DNA of 64,000 nt, taken from positions 1,038,501 to 1,102,500 of the forward strand of contig BSBM01002120.1 in assembly GCA_027924585.1 (NCBI GenBank), in the 5' to 3' direction. This document shows positions 57,122-64,000 of the stretch, piece by piece (position 1 is the first letter of the stretch; each line of letters starts with the position of its first letter). The notes beneath the pieces are model-generated. The model was given only the letters and a program-made list of their open reading frames with translations, ran no database searches and was not told the DNA's origin. Made by a program: the position numbers and the translations under genes. Origin of the DNA: Larix kaempferi. Its lineage: Eukaryota; Streptophyta; Pinopsida; Pinales; Pinaceae.

Positions 57122-57126
57122 CGTCT

Positions 57127-57186
57127 ATTACAAATATTATTAAAATTGCTCAAATTTTTCCAAGATTTGTTAATGATGAGGATAAC
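57127..57186 (+). pseudogene. LINE ORF2, resumed fragment after Co2
   Basis: Directly after the right TSD copy the sequence reads IIKIAQIFPRFVNDEDN then QYLMV, the conserved segment that precedes the RT domain in plant LINEs. It is in phase with 22193. Similarity ends near 57186 and no RT motif follows, so the LINE was already truncated or has been deleted. Confidence 0.7.
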
Positions 57187-58250
57187 CAATACTTGATGGT
57201 GCATAACAAGAGAGAAAGACAAGAAAACATGATGCATTATAAACTCTACAGTACCTTCCGAACCTTATACATCAGGGGGCATCTATTAATGCCTAAATTT
57301 CACACACAAGCAACATTTCGGTGATTCTTGCAGTAGGGCATCATCAAGACAAATAATTCAATTGACCAAATGCATCCTCAACAAATACAAAAGACAACAT
57401 GAGTTTGAAATGTCCAAGTTTGGTCAAAACAAGAGATCATGTGGCTAAACCATTGTTAGCCCGTGCTATAGTGCAGGTTATCAGTTCAGTGCCCATGTGA
57501 TACTAGCACGACTATTCCTTCAATAGTAATGCTACTGTAAAATGGTAGGACCACCTGCTTCCTATGGTGCATTGAAGGCTCCATCACCTCCAAGGATTTG
57601 AATTTGGCTCCCCACACACTTGGTGGCATTAAATATCCCCGTTGATTTACATTGGAATTAGTTCATGGAGGATATGGGTTCACATTTGGATCTAGTTCTT
57701 TGTGTGCCACCTCTTGGCCTATATAAGGAATCCATTGGCATGCATTTTGTAGAGAGAAATATAGATCAAGCTTACGTGGATGGATTTGAGTTGGAGATTC
57801 CTCATATCCCACCTCTTCCTACCTTTGTAGGCATTCCCAAGATCTTGTGCCACCTTCCTTCAAAGGGAAATATTTCTTCTTCATTGATTTACCATTCACT
57901 TTAGCATATAGTTTGGACAAAAAAAACTCCCTAAGGGAGATTGTTGGCTTCCCTTGAATCCCACACCTCCTATGTATTGTACATCTTAACCATTGGAAAA
58001 TACAAAGTGGTTTGGAATTCCATGGATTGTTGTTGGAGCTTGCACTCTCCCCCCATCTCTTTTATTTTTTACATTTTATTCAAGCTTCCTTATTTTATGT
58101 GAATCCCACTAACAATCTATTGTAGGATCACTTGGAGGAAAACCAACCACACTCCATAGGGCTCCAAGGACTAAGGCCTTGCTACAACCTACAAGAGCTA
58201 GCCCCTTACCAAGTGGAAGAGTGCACACTTGTACAATTTTTTCTACAACA
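57187..58250. other. no recognisable gene; weak LTR-like promoter
   Basis: This is the stretch between the LINE remnant and the pyrimidine-rich array. A CTATATAAGG TATA-like motif at about 57719-57728 with a downstream ATG and an 80-residue frame (57665-57904) could be an LTR fragment, but there is no PBS, PPT or second copy. No protein family is recognised. Confidence 0.35.
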
Positions 58251-58386
58251 CGACCTCCCCCACATCCTCTCCCTTTTCCTCCCCCCCCTCCTACACCTTC
58301 TCCTCCTCCTCCTACACATTACCTACTAACTTCCCATTTTCTTCCCCCTCCTACTCCTATGCCTCACCCCCATCCACTCTTCCTCC
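58251..58386. repeat. pyrimidine-rich degenerate repeat, left part
   Basis: C/T-rich sequence built of CCTCC, CTCCT and TCCCC words with a few A residues. It ends at CCTCC (58382-58386), the left flank of the solo LTR, and is of the same type as the tract from 60475. Confidence 0.75.
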
Positions 58387-60474
58387 TATTGAACTTTTGT
58401 TGTCATTGATGTCAACTAATGTCTAAGAGGATGTCAACTCATTCAGTCTGAATCATTAATGTCAATTGATGTCAAAGTGGATGCAATATTCCTATGGTAG
58501 TTTGAAGATGTATATGGGAGCCACCTGGAAGTGGTATATGTGCAAAAAAATGAAGAGAATGGATCCTAGTATAAAGAAGTATATCTAGAAGTACATCAGT
58601 TTGAAAAAGTATATTTCGTAGGAACATCATGCATATCCAGTTTGAAGAAGTACATAACGTACAATGAGGAGGTCTCAGTCCACCAAGCCATACTCCTTCA
58701 AGGTAAAAGTCAAAGAATTGGTTGGACAAAGGTGCAAGTGCGCAAGCAAGCAAAAGAGTTGGTTGGACAAAGGTACAAGTGTGTAATCAAGCTAAGGAGT
58801 TGGTTGGACAATGGTTCAAGTGTGCAAGCAAGTCAACAATCCATTGGATAAGGTTTAGGAGTGTGCAAGCAGCATGGAACTAGAAATGGTTGAACAATTA
58901 TGCAAATCCTAAAATCCCACAAGCCTCACCAATCAGAATAACCTTTCAGTTGTTAAAGCACACATAAGTTCCAAGAAGGGTGTAGCGATTGGAGTGAGTA
59001 TATGCGCAAATTCCATAGCCAATTATACAACAAGTGCACAAGACCTACAAGTGATGGTACCACAAGGGTTGAATTCCCACCAAGTTGAAGACCATGTATG
59101 CGTAAGACCCACAAGAGATGACACATTAGTAGTGCACAATATGACATGTGGCAGTAGCATAATCCGTCAAGCAAGGAAGAAGGAAGCCACTACTAACTTG
59201 TGGACATACAATCCATGCATGACATGTGTAAATAAGAACCAAGTTGGAGATTTGAAGTAAGCTTGATAGTAAGTATGCAAATATTGTAAGTGGAAGATAC
59301 AAATTTATATTTGGGGCATCAAGGGATCGAGGAATCAGAATAGCATGATCTAGACGAAGAGCTGAGTGCACACATGCAGAGGAATGTTATAGCTAGTGGT
59401 GCAAGAGTGATGTCGTAGCTCTATGATGATTGTGCAAAGATAGAAATGTAGAATGCAAAGTATGCACAATTGCATGAGGATTGAATGACAGTATCACAAA
59501 CAACATCCATAGAGTCACAGATTCTCTATGATAGATCCACGTAGAAACATAATTGAAGTATATCAAAAGATGCACATAAGTATAGTTGATGCACAAAGTT
59601 TGAATTGAAGTGTGTGAAGTGAAGAAGTTCATCAATGCGCAAAAACAAAGTAGTACTGGAATCAAGTATGCACATCATGATGAGGATGATTTGAGACAAG
59701 TGCATTAAAACAAAAAGATGAATCATATGATGCATAATATGTTGCAGATTTTCTGATAGACTATGGAACTTAAACCAAACAAACACATCTCGGAAAGTGT
59801 GTAGTTCCATCTGATACTACTGCATCACATCATAATATTAAATCTTGGGGTAGACTGCATGATCAATTGAAGTATCACGCGGCATAAGAAGTGTGACATT
59901 AGTTAAAAGTGAAGTGTTGAGTGCAATGAGAACTCAAGTCATGTATGCAGCAAAGTGACAGTAATTCTATTGAATACAAAGGGTGCGCACAATAGAATGA
60001 ACATTAGAAGATTAGATGTGTGCGTAAATCAGAAGTTCACTAGAGTAACATCTTATTTTGTATATCTAGGTAGTAAGACAGGGAAAGGAGAAGGGGGTCA
60101 TACTCTCCTTCCAGTTGGTGCTACACAACACAAGGATTTGGTGATTCTTTGAGGTCAATGCCTGTAAAACCAGGGGGTTGGTGCCTCCTTCCAATTGGTG
60201 CTGGTAAACACAGGAAGTTGGTGATTCCTTGAATGCAATCTTTAAATTTATAAAAGATTATTATGTGGTTTTCTCCCATTTGGGTTTCCACGTAAAAATT
60301 ATGTGTCTTCTGCGTTCTTTGATTTGCACATATGTGGCTGAATGCTTACTTGTGATGAATGCATAAATTATGATCAAGATTAAGTTCAAAACAACCTGTT
60401 AAAGAAGTTAAAATTGTTCATAACTTTGCTAATATTCATTCACCTCCCCTCTGAGTATTAAATCGATCCCAAAT
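58387..60474 (+). mobile_element. solo LTR of the Co2 family
   Basis: About 2088 bp aligns, in plus orientation, with the reverse complement of the Co2 LTR (22194-24280) from its start (TATTGAACTTTTGTTGTCAT against TGTTGAACTTTGGTTGTCAT) to its end (GAGTATTAAATCGATCCC against the family's GTATTTAATAGATTCC). No internal region or second LTR is present. CCTCC flanks both ends (58382-58386 and 60475-60479), consistent with a TSD, although CCTCC is common in the surrounding array. It is a product of unequal recombination between the LTRs of a full element. Terminal bases have decayed (TA at the start, AT at the end). Confidence 0.85.
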
Positions 60475-63400
60475 CCTCCCTTCCAACTTCCCCTCATCCT
60501 TGTCTACCTCCCCCACCTATGGCTCCACCTCCTCCTACTACCCCACATCCCCCTTCCTCATGTGCTCCTCCATCTCCTCATCACCCCAACCCTCCTTCCC
60601 CCCATCCCCCCCACCCCCTCTTCCTCTTAACCCTCTTTCATCACCCCACCTTCCAACACCTCCCACTCCTACCACTCCTCCTCCACCTTTACCTCCTTCT
60701 CCTCCTCCTCTCCCTATGTCTTTCTCTCCTCTTTTTCCTCCATCTCCACCTCCCTCTAGCATTTTCATCCTCCTCTTCCTCCCCCTCTACCTCATCTCTT
60801 CCTCCACACCCCCTTTTCTGCTCCCTCCTCCTCCTCACCCACCCCTTCCACTCCTCCCCCTCCTCCAACTCTATATCCTCTTCCTCCCCCTCCTACAAAT
60901 CCCTCTCACTTACTACTCCCCCTCCTCCAAATCCCTCTCCCTTATCCCTCCCACTCCTCCTCATCCTCCCCCCCATCCTCGCCCCTCTTACTCCTCCCCC
61001 TCATCCACCCCCCTGCCCCTCTTCCCCCCCCATACCTTCTCCCCATGTTCTCCTCTCACCCCTCCTCATCCTCCTCCATTTCCCTCTCTCCTCCTCCTTT
61101 GCTTCCTCCTCCACCTCCTCCCCTCCTCCCCCCACCTCTACCATAAATCTCTCCTTTCAACTCCCCCACCTTCTGATACCTTCCTCCTCCTCCTCCTCCT
61201 AACCCACCTCCTCCTCCTCCCCCAAACCACCATACTCATCCCCCTACCCCTCCCCCTCCTAAGCCCACACCTATCCATCCTCCTCCTCTACCTCCTCCCC
61301 CTCCACCATCACCTCCCACTCCTCCTCCCTTTTTTCTACATCCTTCCTCCCCTCTCCCACTCCCCCTCTAAATCCACCTCCTACCCTTCCCCCTCCTACT
61401 CCTCCTCCCCCAACAACTCTTCCTCCTCTCCTACCTCCTCCCATGCCTCCTCCCCTTCCACCTCCACCACCTCTGCCACCCCCATCCTCCCACTCACACC
61501 ATATGCCCACTCTCCCTCCTACCCATCCCCTCTACCTCACTTACCTCCCGATCCTCCCCCTTCACCTCCTTACACTCCCACCTCTCACTAAAACCCCCCA
61601 TCCCCATCCCCCTCTACCCTTTCTCCTGCTCTTCCTCATACTCCCCTTCTCCAGAGTGTCTCCATCATCATCCCCTTCCTATTCCACCTTTCCCCACCCA
61701 CTCCCACTCCTACTCCCTCTCCTACCCATCCTCCACTCACTCCTCCTCCTCCTACCCCTCTTCTATAACCTCCCCCTCCATAGCCTCCCCTTCCTCTCCT
61801 GCCTCCACCCCCCACCACTCCCTCTCCCCCTCCCCCTCCTATCCTTGCCCCTCTACCTCGCCTTCCCCCTCCTACTCCTCCTCCCCCAACAAATGCTTTT
61901 CGTCCCCCGTCTCCTCCCCTACCTCCTCCTCCTCCTTCACCCTTACCTCCTATTCCCTCTTCAACTCCTCCTCCTCCTCCTCCTCCACCTCCCACTCATA
62001 CCTTAGACCCTCCCTGTCCTACCCCTCCTACTCTGCCTCCTACCCATCCCTCTCTGTATCCCTTTCCTCCCCCTTGTCCTCCTCACCAAACAAAACCTCT
62101 TCCTGCCTTCCCTCCTCACCCGCCTACTCTTCCTCCTACCGCCAATCCCTCCTTCTCCACCCTCCTCCCCATCCTCCTCTACCTACTTCTACTCCCCCTC
62201 CCCTTCCTCCCCAATAACTCCTCTTCCTCCGATACCTCATCCAATGCCTCCTCCCCCTCCACCTCCTCCTTATTCACCCATGCCCCCCCTCCTCCTACTT
62301 CACCTCCTCCTCCTCCTACTCCCACTCCCTCCTTCAATTTTCCACCCACTCCCACTCCTATGCAGCCCCCTCTACCTCCGCTTCCGCTTCCCCCTCCACC
62401 TCCTCCTCCCTCAATAACTCCTCTTCTTCCCATGCCTCCTCCCCCACCTCTTCCTCCTCCTCCCACTCTTTCCTTCGCTCCCTACCCCTACACACCCTCC
62501 TCCCCATCCCCTTCTCCGTCCTCTTCCTCCCCTGCCTCCTCTCCATCCCCCTCCTTGTCCTCTACCACTATCCCTCCTTCTCCCCCTACACCTACTCCTC
62601 CTCCTCCTCCTCCCACTCCTTCCTTCCCCCCCTCCCCCCACTCAACCTCCCACTCCCCTTCCTACCCATCCCCTTCTACCTCCCCTTCCACTTCCTAATC
62701 CTCCACCCCCAACAACTCCTCTTCCTCCCCTATATCCTCCGTTGTCGATCTTCTTCCTCCTTCCACTCCCTCCTTCCCCCACTACCACTCTAGCTCTATC
62801 TCCTACCCTTCCCCCTCCTCCTCCTCCTCCCCCAACAACTCCTCTTCCTCCCCTACCTCCCCTCGGCCTACTACTCCTCCACCTCCTCCTTCCCCCCACC
62901 TCCTCCCCCTCCTCCCCTACTCCTCACCTCTCCGCCTCTTCTCCCTCATCCAAATCCCACCTTCCCCCCTCCCCCTCCACCACCTCCTCCCCATCCCCCT
63001 CTACCTCCTTCTATGCCCCCCACTACCTCGGTGGGACCTTATCTACCTCCCCTTCCACCTTCTCCTCCTCCTCCCCCAATAAATCCTCTTCCTCCCCTGC
63101 CTCCTCCCCCTCCTGCCCCTACTCCTATGCCCCCACCCCCTTTCCTTCCCCTCCTCTTATGCCTCATCCCACTCCTACATCCCCCTCTCCCCCCAATCCC
63201 CCTCCCACTGCTACATCCCCCTCTCCCCTTGATTCCCCTCCCAATCCCCCTCCTAGCCACCCCCCTTTGCCTCCCCTTGATCCTCCTCCTCCTTATCCCC
63301 AAACAACTCTTATTCCTCCCCTACCTCCTCCTTTTCCTACTTCCCGCTCCACTCTTCATCCTCCTCTCACTCCTACCTCCCCATGAACCCCTTCCTCCCC

Positions 63401-64000
63401 ATCCCCCTTTGCCTCCTTATCCTCCCCTTTCCCCTCCTCCTCCTCCTTCCCCAATAACTCCTCTTCTTCCCCATCCTTCCCCCCTTCAACTTTCCAACAG
63501 CCCCGCACTCCCCCTCCTACCCATCCTGCTTTTCCTCCCCCTTCCCCTTCTCCTCCTCCGCCCTCTCCCCCTCCTGCCCATCCCTCTCTTCATCCCCCCC
63601 CTCCTCCTCCTCCTCCTCCTCCTCCCTCAACAACTCCTCTTCCTCCCCTGACTCCTCCACCCCATACTCCACTCCCCCTCTTCCTCCTCCTCTCTCTCTT
63701 TCCTTTAGTCCCTTCCCCTGCACCCCCTCCTCCCCATTCCCTTCTACCTCCTCATCCTCCCCCAACAACTCCTCTTCCTCGCCTTCCTCATCCCCTTTTG
63801 CCTACTCCACCTCCACCCCTACTCCCCCTCCCACCCCTTCACCTCCTCCTCCAAATCCCACTCATGCATTCCCCCTGCCCCCCACTCAACCTCCCAATCC
63901 CCCTGCTACCCATTCCCCTCTACCTCACCTTCCCCTTCCTCCTCCTCCTCCCCCAACAACTCCTCTTCCTCCCCAAACAACTCCTCGATCCCAATCTTCC
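60475..64000. repeat. long pyrimidine-rich degenerate minisatellite
   Basis: Over 3.5 kb is almost entirely C and T on the plus strand, with scattered A and very rare G. It continues past the window end. A recurrent module, CCCCCAACAACTCCTCTTCC, with variants is found near 61404, 62205, 62405, 62706, 62829, 63073, 63447, 63626, 63759 and 63950, spaced irregularly from about 120 to 240 bases, so a long higher-order unit has been shuffled by deletions. Proline/serine/leucine-rich frames on this strand and glycine/arginine/glutamate-rich ones on the other are by-products. Confidence 0.9.

Noticed and set aside
57665-57904. 80-residue frame downstream of a TATA-like motif, possible small host gene
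   Set aside because: No domain is recognised; more like LTR or background sequence, and no second evidence for a promoter.
60500-63768. Several long proline/serine/leucine-rich frames (up to 363 residues), extensin-like at first sight, and glycine/arginine-rich frames on the other strand
   Set aside because: They follow from the C/T-only composition, which makes stop codons rare; frames overlap in several phases and show no domain, signal peptide or regular extensin motif.

Overview
This window looks like intergenic, repeat-dominated nuclear DNA of a seed plant with a large genome. A gymnosperm would fit the old, deeply nested LTR retrotransposons and the absence of host genes, but that is inference and no sequence here fixes the species. 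I recognise no intact host gene, rRNA or tRNA. Nearly all coding-like sequence is decayed retrotransposon protein.

Layout. (1) 1-2204: a coiled-coil-rich reading frame broken by two in-frame stops, followed by an LTR-like stretch. (2) 2205-10994, minus strand: two truncated Ty3/gypsy pieces. Gy1 (2205-8157: LTR, PBS, leader, gag, protease) abuts the protease of Gy2 (8158-10994: protease, gag, duplicated PBS, LTR). (3) 10995-12397: AT-rich, geneless. (4) 12398-18147: Co1, a structurally complete minus-strand Ty1/copia element with TSD TAGAT. (5) 18148-19129: no gene seen. (6) 19130-22193 plus 57127 onward: one plus-strand L1-type LINE split by the next element.

(7) 22194-57121: Co2, a minus-strand LTR element with about 2.1-kb LTRs and TSD CGTCT that encodes only a recognisable gag. 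Its 5' LTR (31422-57121) is broken into three pieces by Gy3 (32276-35597, TSD TCAGA), Co3 (35602-42407, TSD ATCGG/ATCAG, inserted in the edge of Gy3's own TSD) and Co4 (43478-56953, TSD CTTAT). Co4 is in turn split by Co5 (45854-53545, TSD ATGCC). The deepest path, LINE > Co2 > Co4 > Co5, is four layers, and each retrotransposon boundary is supported by a matching 5-bp duplication. LTR divergence read by eye agrees with the order: Co5's LTR pair is nearly identical, Co3's differs more, and Co4's more still.

(8) 57187-58250: no gene seen. (9) 58251-64000: a long C/T-rich degenerate repeat running off the window, interrupted by a plus-strand solo LTR (58387-60474) of the Co2 family.

The most unusual parts are Co5 and its relative Co3. 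Both are copia elements with a long mostly non-coding leader carrying a 177-bp repeat, a decayed RT/RNase H, and tandem arrays between RNase H and the polypurine tract. In Co5 at least four different arrays lie in series, including about 23 copies of a 42/43-bp unit with two homogenised subtypes. Also notable is Gy3, a complete LTR element with only gag and protease.
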